DNA of 64,000 nucleotides, taken from the NCBI RefSeq assembly GCF_000482245.1, contig NZ_AWNH01000106.1, positions 156,692 through 220,691 on the forward strand, in the 5' to 3' direction. Below are positions 29,420 through 39,224 of the stretch, piece by piece. The stretch's first letter is position 1; the number at the start of each line of letters is the position of its first letter. Below the pieces are notes generated by a model. The model was not told the origin of the DNA. It searched no databases and saw nothing but the letters and a program-made list of their open reading frames with translations. The stretch comes from Leptolyngbya sp. Heron Island J. Its GTDB lineage: Bacteria; Cyanobacteriota; Cyanobacteriia; Phormidesmidales; Phormidesmidaceae. Both the position numbers and the translations under genes were made by a program.

Positions 29420-32400
29420 TTATTGAGCAAATACTTCCAGCTGTGCAATCAAAGGTTCTTCCAAGGTTTGCACCTTGCCAGTCAGCAGTTGGTTCACATA
29501 GGCCAGCAGCTTCTTGGCCTGGGCCTCGTTAGGAATGTAGATCTGTCCACCTGACTCAGTGACTGTTTTACTAAACAATGGTGTTTGTAGTAATGCTCGA
29601 TAGGTGGGTAAGTCGGTTGTGCGATCGCAAATCAATCCCCGATCGGCGGCTGTTGGTACTAACCCAGGAGGGAGGTGACCTTCCAAGAGCGCCAAAATAT
29701 GCAAATGACAGGCCTGGGTATTGATACCCCGCTGTTCTAACAGATGCATAATTGCGCCCACGGGCAACGGCTGTTGAGGGAATACCCGTAGCAGCTCAAC
29801 CAATAAGAAATAGTCGCTGTATTGCTGCCGAGTGACATTTAAGACCTGGGGGTAGCGAGCCAAATTGACCAAACCATAGGCCACACGGCTACAGCTATGG
29901 GGTAGCTCACTGGCATAGGTATCTTGAATGATAGTGGCGTTGGGGAACTTCTGACGTAGCCAACGAGCAATGGCGGGCAGCGAGGCTGAGCCACCGGTAC
30001 AAATTACCTGCTTAATTGCCTGGGTATCAACGGAGTGATGACTGAGTAACACATTCAGATAGCGATTAATCCGTTGAATGTAAGGCAAAAAGATCAGATT
30101 TTCGAGGTGACGGCGTTTAATCAGCCAGCGCTGCCCTGCTAAGGTAAGCTGCATCTGATTTTGCTGCTGCAGGGTTAACTTAAGGTGGCGAGCTGCAGCT
30201 AGCAAACTTTGGCCTAAGCTCGATGACAACAATCGCTGCTGTAGCTGGTAGCGCTGGGCCCAATCAACATGACCAACTGCAGGCAGAGTGAGACCGTCTA
30301 GCTGCAGTTGTGACCAGTCAGCCGTTTCTGGTTCAATGTGTCCCTGCCAGTCCCAATCAATCCCTGCGTCTGCTTCAGATAGGGGTTGACGCCGTTCTGT
30401 TGGGAGTAAGAGCTGGCAAACAATATCTTGGTCAAGGGCATCACCCCCATAGGCAAAGCCTCGTAGGGCAAAATCAGCATAGTTGAGCTTGCTAAGATCC
30501 TTGGGTAAGTGCACCAGGCCCAACTCAGTCATTACTGCTCCACCGCTAATAATGACGGTATCTTCCTGCCACTGACAGTTATATAGACTCGGCTGACGTG
30601 ATAGGGAAACTGTCTCTGCAAGTGAGGCATTGTTAGGATCAGGTAAACCTGACAGGATAGTTGCGATCGCGTCTTCCACAAATAAAATTTGCTCTGGCTG
30701 GTCACTTAAACCAGCTGCCAGGACTGCCTCCCGTAGATTAAAGCTGTAGGTATCTGGCCAGTTAGTGGGATAACCCACAATCACCCCTTGTAGTTGCTGC
30801 CAAATCTGCGCCAGCGCATCGCCTTCGAGACCAACTGCCTGCCCGCGATCCACCATGTATTTCAAGAGTGATACCATGGCCTGCAAAACTTGAAGCATGG
30901 GCAGCTCCACTGTGTCTGACCAACGTAGCCATGGTTCAGAATCAGCCAAGGTTTGCCCATGACCCACTGCTACCTTTAACAATGGCTTCAGACGATTAAC
31001 CCCCACCAGGTCAGGCATCTTCGCACCGGCTGTACCCAATAATTCTGAAAGATCACCTAAAGCGTCATAGCCTACTGCCACAGTATCTTGGGCTGCTGTA
31101 ACGACTGCTAGTGCAGGCAACCGAAAATGCTTAGTATCATCGGCCTCTGTTTGCCAATACAGGGGATACACTTGGCCTGTACGACGATTCATCAGGACGG
31201 CAGATAGACCCGTTGAACCCACATCCAGTCCAAGAAACCAATCCCCTTCGATATCTACTGAAGGTTCAGGTAAAGGCGGGGGGCTCACAGGGGGATCTAT
31301 AGCCGTAAGTTCCGATGCAGCAGCTACATCCTGCTCAACACTGTCAGCTGTTATAGAGGAATCCACGGTGGGCAGTACATCCTCTGTCAGCACTGATAAC
31401 GTATCTACCTCAGGCACTAAATCCTCAGGATCAAGGAGCAGGTTCTCAAGATCTGTCGCCTCATCCAAGCCTAGCTCTGCTAGAGGATTAGATGCCTGCT
31501 CCACATCATCGTTAGCCTCTGTATGATTAATACCTTCTAGATCTGGGGTAACCGATTGCTCAAACAGTTCGTTAAGATCCCCTAAATCAACATCAACGTC
31601 ACTTTCCTCAACATCAACTACCGCTGATGCTTGATCAACTACCGCTGATGCTTGATCATCGCTGGGCTGAGATAAATCGTCTAAAACCAGCAGGTCTTCC
31701 AGTTCATCTGATGGCACAGATGTGGACGATGACTCAAAATCGATATCGATATCAAACATGACCTCAGCCAGATCTGAGTCATCTGAACTATCGGTAGTCT
31801 CAGAAACCAAGCCTTCCGGGGTATCATCTGTAGTCATCGTTTGCCAGAAGGCTTCCTGCTCTGCTTGTAAGAAGTCATCTGGCTCTGGCGGTGCGGCTGT
31901 GTCCAGGTCATCAGTTGCAGAATCTAGCGGCACATCCGGTAATGATGCTGAGTCTAGTTGTGGGTCTGTCTCTTCTACAGCAGGAATGACAATATCCTCA
32001 TCTGCCTCAATTACAGGCTCTTCCAAATCGGATAGCAGTTGACCAACAAAGTCTTCGGTCGATTCCTGGGATAAGGTGTTAGAGCGTTCACTCAGATCCC
32101 CTAGCTCATCTGCCAAGGAATCCGTTAACCCATCGTCAAAATCCTCGTATTCGTTAATCAACGGGTCAGTAACTAGACCCAAAAGATCTATATCTTGAGG
32201 CCCTTGATCGCTCTCGTCTGGGGATGACGTGATTGTCGTTAAATCGATTTCGTCTTCTGATGGATCATCAATATCAACGACATCACCAGCAAAGCCTTCA
32301 AACAGATCGCGATCCGCATCTTCCTCCACTGGCGGTTGGGATAATGCAACGGTCTCACTATCGTCGTCACTTTCTAACGATTCAGTAGATGTCGCTGTTG

Positions 32401-34798
32401 CAAGTCCACTTTCCCCCGTTGCTTCAGGGCCAATAGCCTCGACGGCTGATTCATTATCAAGATCCAAATCTTCTAGGTTGAGATCCCTCACAATTGTTTC
32501 CAGCGTGGCTTGGTCTAAAGGATCGAGGGCCTCATCTTCTTCGACTCCGTAGTCAGCCGAGAATGTGTCCCCTGCCAGCTTTTGCAAATCCTCATCTAGT
32601 TGCTCCACCAGCTGTTCATCATCAAAGTCAATCAGTAGACGTTGCTCAGCGCCGGAATCTACCAGATTAATTAAATCCTCATCAGCTGATGCTGCAATGT
32701 AAACATCGTCTGGGACATTCTCTGGAAAATCTTCAACTGCCTCTAACGTAGACTCGTCGGGGAGTAAATCTGATAAGGACGTTATGGTATCTCCGTTCGG
32801 TGGCTCATTATTCGAGTCATCCTGGGTCTCGATACTATCGCCAAAAAGTGTCTCAACTGTGACTTTTGTCTCAGACAGAACTTCCTCAGCTTCTGCGATC
32901 GGGTCAATGATGACCGGTGCTTGTGCAGATGTCGAGTCTTCTGCGGTTGTGTCATCAGCCTCTAATCGCTCAAATAGCCAGTCATCGGCCACCTGATTAG
33001 CATTATGCAAGTCTGTCTCAGTTGGCTGTTCAATATTCTCAGTCTCAGAAATTTCTGTCCAGTTCAAGTTAGATAAGTCAATTGACCGCTCTTCGGAATC
33101 TATTGGCTCTTCTGGAAATAGCTCGGCTGCCAGTAGCTCATCCGGTTCTTCCTCTGCCTCTAACTCTAATCCCAGGTCAAAATCTGCATCAAATTTAAAT
33201 AGCTCGTTCTCAGAATCTATTGAGGGTAATTCGTCTTGATCTAGGGTCTCTTGTGGCTTATTAGCGCTCAATGTTGGGTCGCTGTCCATACCTGTGGCCA
33301 GTAATCCAAGACTTTCGTCAATGTCCTCTAAGGCTAAATCTAGGTTTAAAGGTTCAGACGCTTCTGGGGTTAATTCAGGCGCTTCTGGGGTTAATGATGT
33401 GGGTGTTTCCTCGGGTTCGGTGGTTGCTGTTTGTGTTTGTGTTTCTGTTTCAACTGTTGCCTCTGTTTCAAATAGGGGCAGATCAGGGGATTCTATATCG
33501 CTGTCGGTGATGACGTCATCAAGCGTAACTTCCGATGATGATGAGGTGGCGGCTTCTATCAGGTCTAAATCGAAGGCCGTATCGGTTTGAATCAGGGTGA
33601 TATCTTCATCTAGATCAATCTCAATATCTGGATTGAAATTTTGATCGGTTTGGATGACAGTGATGTCTTCATTCTCATCAATGTCTGCATCCTCACCACT
33701 GACCGCTTCGTTAGATAAGAAGCTATTTTCTAGGAGCTCCAGCTCAGGGAAATCGTTACTTTGAATCGCTGTGATGTCTTCATCAGGTGCGATCGCATCC
33801 TCCAACAGTGCCAGATCAGGATCAATTTGTAGATCGGCATCCGGTGCCTCAATGCCGGTTGCTTCTTCTAAGGCTAAATCTTCCAATGCCTGATCTAACT
33901 CATCCAGCTGAGTCGCATTCAAGTCAACATCTGTAGTTACGGAGTTCGGCCCTTGTAATGCTGCCTGTTGAACAGCCTCTCCTAACTCCCCTGTGAGATA
34001 TAGCGAAGCATCCTGCCCCAGCTGTTGAGCAAGATGATTGATAAATGCATGAAAAATTACTTCGCCTTGACGGCCTAAGCCATGCATTTGATCTAATCCC
34101 TCTTCCAGGGATTCACGGTAGCTATCAACACTCCTCTGTAACGAATCAAATACCGCTGTCAGGGTGCTATCTAATTTCAACAGCAGTTGATCTGACTGTG
34201 CCTGCAGTAATCGAACTTGCTCCAACCGCTGTCCTGACAAAAGCGGTGCTGGATTGTCAGCTGCTGACAACTGCTCTATCGTAGCGGTCTCCATTGCCGC
34301 AAAATTTTGCACCATTTGCGCCGATAGCTGCTCCTGCAGGCGCTGCATCAAGGTTTCTAAAAAGGCATTGATTTGCTGCTCAGACTGTAGTGGCTCAAAA
34401 CCGTGTTGTGCTTCTAGAACATTAATCTCAGCCTGCAAACTATCCCGTTTCTGCTGCAGCGTCTCTAACTCCTGACGCATTGGCCTCAGAGAGTTTTCCC
34501 TGAGATATTTCATCTCCGAGAGCAACCCCTGTAATACCTGAGAGGCCGATGCCTCCATATCGGAGCCCACAGGCTGAGAAGACGCAAACTCGCCTGTTTC
34601 TGGGTTGATTGGCCCCCATCCCCCTGGAGAGTCAAACAGCTCCTCAAGGGACTGTAAGTAGCTAAATAATTTACCTAAAAGCTGCCGTTGCCGCTCAGTT
34701 TCCCCCGACAAACCCAACGGTAAACGGGAAGCTGGTTTAGCTAGGGTAGCTTCAATTTCAGCGATAAGGCGTTGGATTTGATCCTTTTGAGAAGTCAC
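29420..34798 (-). CDS. Giant acidic protein with a C-terminal actin/Hsp70-like ATPase domain
   Basis: About 1,792 aa in one frame. Residues 1-290 are helical and coiled coil (LRPMRQELETLQQKRDSLQ and others). Residues about 300-1185 are a low-complexity acidic region rich in Asp, Glu, Ser, Thr and Leu, with three EDIT-IQ motifs and two 21-bp tandem duplications. Residues about 1187-1560 look like an actin/Hsp70 ATPase: phosphate-1 GLDVGSTGLSAVL, a degenerate phosphate-2 VIISGGAVMTELGL, and the adenosine motif VICTGGSASLPAI. A 230-residue C-terminal tail follows. I use GTG 34798 (AAAGG seven bases before), rather than TTG 34828. No known role. It could be a scaffold with an actin-like switch, but this is inference. 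Confidence 0.85.
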   Translation of the reverse strand: MTSQKDQIQRLIAEIEATLAKPASRLPLGLSGETERQRQLLGKLFSYLQSLEELFDSPGGWGPINPETGEFASSQPVGSDMEASASQVLQGLLSEMKYLRENSLRPMRQELETLQQKRDSLQAEINVLEAQHGFEPLQSEQQINAFLETLMQRLQEQLSAQMVQNFAAMETATIEQLSAADNPAPLLSGQRLEQVRLLQAQSDQLLLKLDSTLTAVFDSLQRSVDSYRESLEEGLDQMHGLGRQGEVIFHAFINHLAQQLGQDASLYLTGELGEAVQQAALQGPNSVTTDVDLNATQLDELDQALEDLALEEATGIEAPDADLQIDPDLALLEDAIAPDEDITAIQSNDFPELELLENSFLSNEAVSGEDADIDENEDITVIQTDQNFNPDIEIDLDEDITLIQTDTAFDLDLIEAATSSSSEVTLDDVITDSDIESPDLPLFETEATVETETQTQTATTEPEETPTSLTPEAPELTPEASEPLNLDLALEDIDESLGLLATGMDSDPTLSANKPQETLDQDELPSIDSENELFKFDADFDLGLELEAEEEPDELLAAELFPEEPIDSEERSIDLSNLNWTEISETENIEQPTETDLHNANQVADDWLFERLEADDTTAEDSTSAQAPVIIDPIAEAEEVLSETKVTVETLFGDSIETQDDSNNEPPNGDTITSLSDLLPDESTLEAVEDFPENVPDDVYIAASADEDLINLVDSGAEQRLLIDFDDEQLVEQLDEDLQKLAGDTFSADYGVEEDEALDPLDQATLETIVRDLNLEDLDLDNESAVEAIGPEATGESGLATATSTESLESDDDSETVALSQPPVEEDADRDLFEGFAGDVVDIDDPSEDEIDLTTITSSPDESDQGPQDIDLLGLVTDPLINEYEDFDDGLTDSLADELGDLSERSNTLSQESTEDFVGQLLSDLEEPVIEADEDIVIPAVEETDPQLDSASLPDVPLDSATDDLDTAAPPEPDDFLQAEQEAFWQTMTTDDTPEGLVSETTDSSDDSDLAEVMFDIDIDFESSSTSVPSDELEDLLVLDDLSQPSDDQASAVVDQASAVVDVEESDVDVDLGDLNELFEQSVTPDLEGINHTEANDDVEQASNPLAELGLDEATDLENLLLDPEDLVPEVDTLSVLTEDVLPTVDSSITADSVEQDVAAASELTAIDPPVSPPPLPEPSVDIEGDWFLGLDVGSTGLSAVLMNRRTGQVYPLYWQTEADDTKHFRLPALAVVTAAQDTVAVGYDALGDLSELLGTAGAKMPDLVGVNRLKPLLKVAVGHGQTLADSEPWLRWSDTVELPMLQVLQAMVSLLKYMVDRGQAVGLEGDALAQIWQQLQGVIVGYPTNWPDTYSFNLREAVLAAGLSDQPEQILFVEDAIATILSGLPDPNNASLAETVSLSRQPSLYNCQWQEDTVIISGGAVMTELGLVHLPKDLSKLNYADFALRGFAYGGDALDQDIVCQLLLPTERRQPLSEADAGIDWDWQGHIEPETADWSQLQLDGLTLPAVGHVDWAQRYQLQQRLLSSSLGQSLLAAARHLKLTLQQQNQMQLTLAGQRWLIKRRHLENLIFLPYIQRINRYLNVLLSHHSVDTQAIKQVICTGGSASLPAIARWLRQKFPNATIIQDTYASELPHSCSRVAYGLVNLARYPQVLNVTRQQYSDYFLLVELLRVFPQQPLPVGAIMHLLEQRGINTQACHLHILALLEGHLPPGLVPTAADRGLICDRTTDLPTYRALLQTPLFSKTVTESGGQIYIPNEAQAKKLLAYVNQLLTGKVQTLEEPLIAQLEVFAQ

Positions 34799-34828
34799 AG
34801 TGCGGCCTTTGAACAACAAACTCTGCAA

Positions 34829-35421
34829 AGTGGAGGATACTTTACCCGCATGTGGGCAGAGCAGCCCTTACCAATGGAATGCCCAAAGTGTAAAGCAGGC
34901 TGGCTAAAAAATCACAATTTCCTCCTATCTACAGGCATCCACAAAAAAATCCTGACGAAGCCATCAGGGCTTATGTAGATCGATCAAGATGCATCATTGT
35001 GGATAGCTGGATGTCATCCTAATCGATGCCCCCAATCCTAATACCTGAGATGTGAAGTTAAATTAACGCAATTTTGAGTTAGGGGGATGATGCAGTCGTG
35101 CTGTAACCTGTTCTAGGCAAAGCAAAAACTGATCAAAACTAAACTAAATCCTTGATGTTCCAATAAACGACTGTTTTAACAATTAAGCTATGAGTTCATG
35201 ATGACTTCAAGCAAATTCATTGTCTGGCCCTGTAGGGCTTAGCATATACTGAATGCCCTTAGATACTATTGAACGTTTGCAGGGTTCTGGCATTCTTTAG
35301 GTTTCTAAAATTTTTTGCCAACTATCCACCAGTCTTTTAGGGTCTGAGCTGAGATGATTGCATCGTTCGCAGCATCGCCTTTATTGTTCAAGTCTATTCT
35401 TATATCCGAGTCCACCCAACC
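34829..35421. promoter_or_regulatory. Divergent region between the giant gene and the CRP-type regulator
   Basis: About 590 bases, AT-rich, probably holding promoters for both divergent genes. I see no complete small gene and no strong hairpin. A 68-codon plus-strand frame crossing 34772-34978 overlaps the giant gene's start and has no family features. Confidence 0.45.
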
Positions 35422-36141
35422 GTGGCTTCCCCCCCTATGGACAGCAAATACGGTACCCGAGATAATTCAGCGGGTGAAAACCTAATCGCAGCCGCCCCAT
35501 TTTTTAAGGAATTACCTGAAGCTACGGTTCAACAGGCGACCGCCCAGATCGTCACGCGTCGTCATCCTGCTGGGCAGGTTTTGCTTTTAGAAAATGACTG
35601 GGGTAACTCGGTCTATTTCATTTTGGATGGATGGGTGAAAATTCGCACTTACAACCTTGATGGCAAGGAAGTCACCCTCAACATTCTGGGCAAAGGTGAG
35701 TTATTTGGCGAAATGGCTCCCTTAGAGGAAGTTCCCCGTTCTACCGATGTGATTACGCTGGCCACCACGATGATCGGCAGCATGCCAGCCCAAGACTTTG
35801 TCAATCTACTGAACAGTGAACCCCAGGCTGGAATTCGGCTGGCTAAACTGATGGCGCGACGACTACGCCAAGTCAATCGAAGGTTAAGGCTGAGGGAATC
35901 AGATAGCCAATCGCGCGTAGCGGATGTGCTGCTTTTTTTGGCAGATGGACAAGGTACCCTGGGCAGCCAAGGTGTAGAAATCCCAAACTTACCCCACCGT
36001 GAACTCAGTAGTCTCAGTGGACTTGCTCGAGAAACGGTAACGCGCGTTTTAAGCAAGCTTGAAAAGAAAGGCTTGATTAATCGTGAACGTGATGTTATTC
36101 GCATCCCGTCTATTGATGCCCTGGACCGACTTCTGGTTTAA
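35422..36141 (+). CDS. CRP-family transcription regulator (SyCRP1-like)
   Basis: Protein of 239 aa with an N-terminal cNMP-binding domain (about 25-140) and a C-terminal winged helix (about 165-235). The phosphate-binding cassette FGEMAPLEEVPRSTDV keeps the Arg-Ser that contacts cAMP in CRP, unlike NtcA. The recognition helix is in LSGLARETVTRVLSKLEKKG. It resembles the Synechocystis cAMP receptor SyCRP1 as I recall it. The start is GTG 35422 or ATG 35437. DUF2232 and a CobT-like gene follow at gaps of 54 and 11 bases, so an operon is likely. cAMP binding is inferred from the motif. Confidence 0.85.
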   Translation: MASPPMDSKYGTRDNSAGENLIAAAPFFKELPEATVQQATAQIVTRRHPAGQVLLLENDWGNSVYFILDGWVKIRTYNLDGKEVTLNILGKGELFGEMAPLEEVPRSTDVITLATTMIGSMPAQDFVNLLNSEPQAGIRLAKLMARRLRQVNRRLRLRESDSQSRVADVLLFLADGQGTLGSQGVEIPNLPHRELSSLSGLARETVTRVLSKLEKKGLINRERDVIRIPSIDALDRLLV

Positions 36142-36195
36142 AGCATTGCTGGTTTTTCACGGTTACAATTTTGGTTAGGATTTGTTCTCAGCACC

Positions 36196-36993
36196 ATGGG
36201 TCAGCCAGACGATTATCAGGCAGAGTCACAAGCGCCGGATTTGGCTGATAGCAGCAACTCCACCGACTTTGACAATATTGATTTAGACAGTCCTTGGATA
36301 GAGGATGATCTACCGCTCAGAACACCCGCGAGCAATCCCATAACTGCTCCCAGTGATAAGGGGCCAGTCGCTATGGTTGAAACCGCTTTTCTAGCCAGTG
36401 CTGCTAGTTTGATGTGGCTGATCAATCTTTATTTTCCCCCCGGTCCGCTACTACGTATTTTATTCCCGGTACCTGTAGCGTTGGTCTATCTACGTTGGAA
36501 TTCCCGCTCTGCCTGGATGACTACCCTTGTCTCTGGTCTACTTCTGGCAATTTTGATTGGGCCGCCTCGTAGTCTGTTGTATGTCATTCCTTATGGTGTG
36601 CTGGGAGTGCAGCTTGGTTATCATTGGCGACAGCAGACCTCCTGGTTGATTTCACTACCCATCGGAGCATTCATTGTGACTCTGGGAATGTTTTTTCGCA
36701 TCTGGCTATTGTCATGGATGGCGGGAGAAGATCTTTGGGGGTATCTAATTGCTCAGGTGATACAGCTGACGGATTGGATTACCAATCGATTGTTAGATTT
36801 TGGACTACTTGGAGTAGGCGTTATGGGACAGTTGAGTCCCGGTATTATCCAGGTTGCTGCAGTTTCAATGGTTTTTTTTAGTAGCTTGGTTTATTTGTTT
36901 ACTGTCCATCTGACTGCCTGGATCTTGCTAGAACGCATGGGTATCGCTGTGCCATCTCCACCGCAATGGGTGCAGCAGATTCTTGAGGAGTAG
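36196..36993 (+). CDS. DUF2232 family membrane protein
   Basis: Protein of 265 aa with a polar acidic N-terminus (about 1-55) and six to seven hydrophobic helices. Its layout and the segment PPGPLLRILFPVPVALVYLR match the DUF2232 membrane family, which is widespread but of unknown function and resembles S components of ECF transporters in topology. It is between a CRP-type regulator and a CobT-like protein. The 11-base gap to the CobT-like gene suggests co-translation, and a cofactor or vitamin transport role is conceivable, though not shown. Confidence 0.8.
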   Translation: MGQPDDYQAESQAPDLADSSNSTDFDNIDLDSPWIEDDLPLRTPASNPITAPSDKGPVAMVETAFLASAASLMWLINLYFPPGPLLRILFPVPVALVYLRWNSRSAWMTTLVSGLLLAILIGPPRSLLYVIPYGVLGVQLGYHWRQQTSWLISLPIGAFIVTLGMFFRIWLLSWMAGEDLWGYLIAQVIQLTDWITNRLLDFGLLGVGVMGQLSPGIIQVAAVSMVFFSSLVYLFTVHLTAWILLERMGIAVPSPPQWVQQILEE

Positions 36994-37004
36994 CTACTCC
37001 CATC

Positions 37005-38147
37005 ATGGTACTTAAGCGTTCTGAGTCCTACCCCTTGATTGCCCACCATGCCAACACACCGATTACTCAACGGTGGCAACAGCAATATCAGGGCAAAAGA
37101 CCATGCTATTGCTGTGTTTTAGGGGCTACTGAAACAGCGTTAGTTCCGAAAATTTCCGCAGCGGGCAATAGCCCTAAGGCCCGTATGGTAACGGCTGTCG
37201 CTGATGCTGAATTTATTTATGAAGGGCCTAGCCCGAATCCTCAATATCCATTGCCTCCACTCACAGCCGGTGTGTCTCCCGCCTTGCTGACGCGGGCTGT
37301 GATATCAGGGCAAAACCTGCCTGTTTATCTATTTGATGCAGGCTTACCCTACAGACCGAGCGTGCCCTGTATACACTTAGATGGCACTGTGGCTCACTGT
37401 GTCAGCTCTGGCTCTGCGCTATCTTCTGAAAAAGTTAGCCAATTATTTAATGCAGGTTTGCAATGGGGAGCTACTCTAGGGCGTCGGTTTGCCCATAGTT
37501 ATTTAGTGATTGGTGAGTGTGTCGTTGCTGGCACGACAACGGCCCAGGCAGTGCTAACTGCCTTAGGTTTTGACGTTGCAGGCTTGATGGGCAGCAGCCA
37601 CCTGACTTGTAATCATGCGCAAAAAACTGCGCTTATCCAAACGGGTTTGCTGTCTCAGCCTAGAGAGAGCCATCAATGGACTGTGTGGGATGCGATCGCA
37701 GCCGTCGGCGACCCTATGCAACCCTTTGTTTTAGGTATGGCCATAGCTGCCAGTCACCACAGCGGTGTATTGCTGGCAGGCGGTAGCCAAATGATCGCTA
37801 TTTATACGATGCTGCACCAGTTAAGCCACCAATACCCATGGAATTTAAACAATATCGTTATTGGCACAACCCGATGGATCATAAACGATGCGACTAGTCA
37901 GTTTCTGACACTAGCCCACACTGTTCCAACACCTCCGATAATCAGTAGCCAATTCTCATTCAAACAATCACGCTACCCACAGTTCACCTTGTTTGAAGAA
38001 GGATATGTCAAAGAAGGGGTAGGAGCAGGAGGCTGCTTGATTTCAGGCCATCTATATCAGTCATGGCATCAAAGGCAGACACTCAGTGCGATGGAAGCAT
38101 TGCTAGAAAGCTGCCTCGAAATGCCCGCTCCATATAAACCCCAGTGA
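37005..38147 (+). CDS. CobT-like protein (TIGR00303 family)
   Basis: Protein of 380 aa related to nicotinate-nucleotide-dimethylbenzimidazole phosphoribosyltransferase. Seen: GATETALVPKISAAGNSP, the glycine-rich FAHSYLVIGECVVAGTTTAQAVL and HHSGVLLAGGSQMIAIYT, and EEGYVKEGVGAGG near the end. In CobT these regions bind the nucleotide and lower ligand during cobalamin nucleotide-loop assembly. Cyanobacteria and archaea have this divergent group in place of classic CobT, and its exact substrate is not settled. It is the third gene of the CRP-DUF2232-CobT-like set. Confidence 0.85.
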   Translation: MVLKRSESYPLIAHHANTPITQRWQQQYQGKRPCYCCVLGATETALVPKISAAGNSPKARMVTAVADAEFIYEGPSPNPQYPLPPLTAGVSPALLTRAVISGQNLPVYLFDAGLPYRPSVPCIHLDGTVAHCVSSGSALSSEKVSQLFNAGLQWGATLGRRFAHSYLVIGECVVAGTTTAQAVLTALGFDVAGLMGSSHLTCNHAQKTALIQTGLLSQPRESHQWTVWDAIAAVGDPMQPFVLGMAIAASHHSGVLLAGGSQMIAIYTMLHQLSHQYPWNLNNIVIGTTRWIINDATSQFLTLAHTVPTPPIISSQFSFKQSRYPQFTLFEEGYVKEGVGAGGCLISGHLYQSWHQRQTLSAMEALLESCLEMPAPYKPQ

Positions 38148-38205
38148 CGCACCATACTTGAGCTAGCCACATCCAACCTTAACCTGTAAGCATGCACTTA
38201 AGAGT

Positions 38206-38568
38206 CTAGTGAGCTCGATAGGTCAGTAGCTGCTCTTCTAAGGCAGCAATGCGGTTATAGGCAGCTGTCAACTGAGCAGTCAAACGCTGAACCTGAATTT
38301 CTGGTGACAGCGACTGATTACCGGTTAACTGATCAAGCCCAAAGTGGGGCTCATCATTCAAAATATCCTTGTGGTCAAAGGCCTCTTCTAAGCCGTTAGC
38401 AACCATCCTTTCAGGGGGACTGACCCCAAACTTAGGCTGACCGGCATCACCATTCGTATCCTGACGCACTAGCAGATCGGAAACCTTACAATCAATCTGC
38501 TCCAACAGTTGCTGTAGGTTATCGACCCGGTTTGATAGGTGCGTTACTTTTTCTGGACCAATATCCAT
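38206..38568 (-). CDS. Hypothetical protein with terminal coiled coils
   Basis: Protein of 120 aa. The first 40 residues (VTHLSNRVDNLQQLLEQIDC) and the last 35 (RLTAQLTAAYNRIAALEEQL) look like coiled coil. A polar middle joins them. No membrane segment, signal peptide or known domain. It converges on the CobT-like gene and stands alone. The composition is protein-like and the start ATG 38568 is plausible, but no function can be named. Confidence 0.6.
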   Translation of the reverse strand: MDIGPEKVTHLSNRVDNLQQLLEQIDCKVSDLLVRQDTNGDAGQPKFGVSPPERMVANGLEEAFDHKDILNDEPHFGLDQLTGNQSLSPEIQVQRLTAQLTAAYNRIAALEEQLLTYRAH

Positions 38569-39224
38569 GGGCTAGCAAATCCTCAAATAACCTCTTCATC
38601 CTAAGAACGCCTAACCGATGCAGAGGCCTTATTACTTATTGATTTAACCTTTTGTTGTCAAGAATGAAACCATAAATAGATGAAATAAAAATAGTTGAGT
38701 TTAATCTATTGTTGTTTATCATCTTCTTACAATGTCAGCTTATTCCCACAGACATAGGGGAATTCTAATAAACCGTGACATACTGTAGCGGAACTACACT
38801 TTCTGATGTGATTCTGTGCCGAATGTTAAGGTTGGCGTCAACTGAAGCCTAATTAGGCGCTCATTAGTCGCTAATTTTTAGATTTTGAGCACATTTTCAT
38901 TAGAGACATAGGGTATACTTCTCAGTGCCGTCACGTACATCAAAACGTACGTAAACTGGTTTGAGCCATAGAGGGTGTTAAGCTACCAAACAAATTGAAT
39001 TTGGCCCTTCTTTAATGGCAGGTTCTAATGGGGTGTGTACGGTAGTATAAGTAAGCTTGGCACTAAGCAGCCTGGATAACCGTCATGGGTGTAGGTTCAT
39101 TTAGAAAAGCGTTTGAGAATTAGAGTCAGACAACCCAGGTTAGGTATTCTCAATTGGTGCTACAGGTTGTGACAGACATCTATATCTATAGTAGTAATGC
39201 ACTGTCGGGGGCAGTAATTAGTTA
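38569..39224. other. 655-bp gene-free region
   Basis: No open frame of interest on either strand. A pair of ACGTAC copies (around 38933-38951) flanks an AT spacer, and CGCTCATTAGTCGCTAATTT (38868-38887) is partly self-complementary. It may carry the promoter of the next gene and possibly an unannotated RNA. Confidence 0.4.

Noticed and set aside
31722..33590. Several long Ser/Val-rich open frames on the plus strand
   Set aside because: They are shadows of the acidic linker of the giant minus-strand gene; Asp/Glu/Ser codons read backwards give Ser/Val-rich frames without stops. They have no domains or ribosome-binding sites.
35422..36141. NtcA as identity of the CRP-family gene
   Set aside because: The cassette FGEMAPLEEVPRSTDV keeps the cAMP-type Arg-Ser and differs from NtcA; the HTH also differs.
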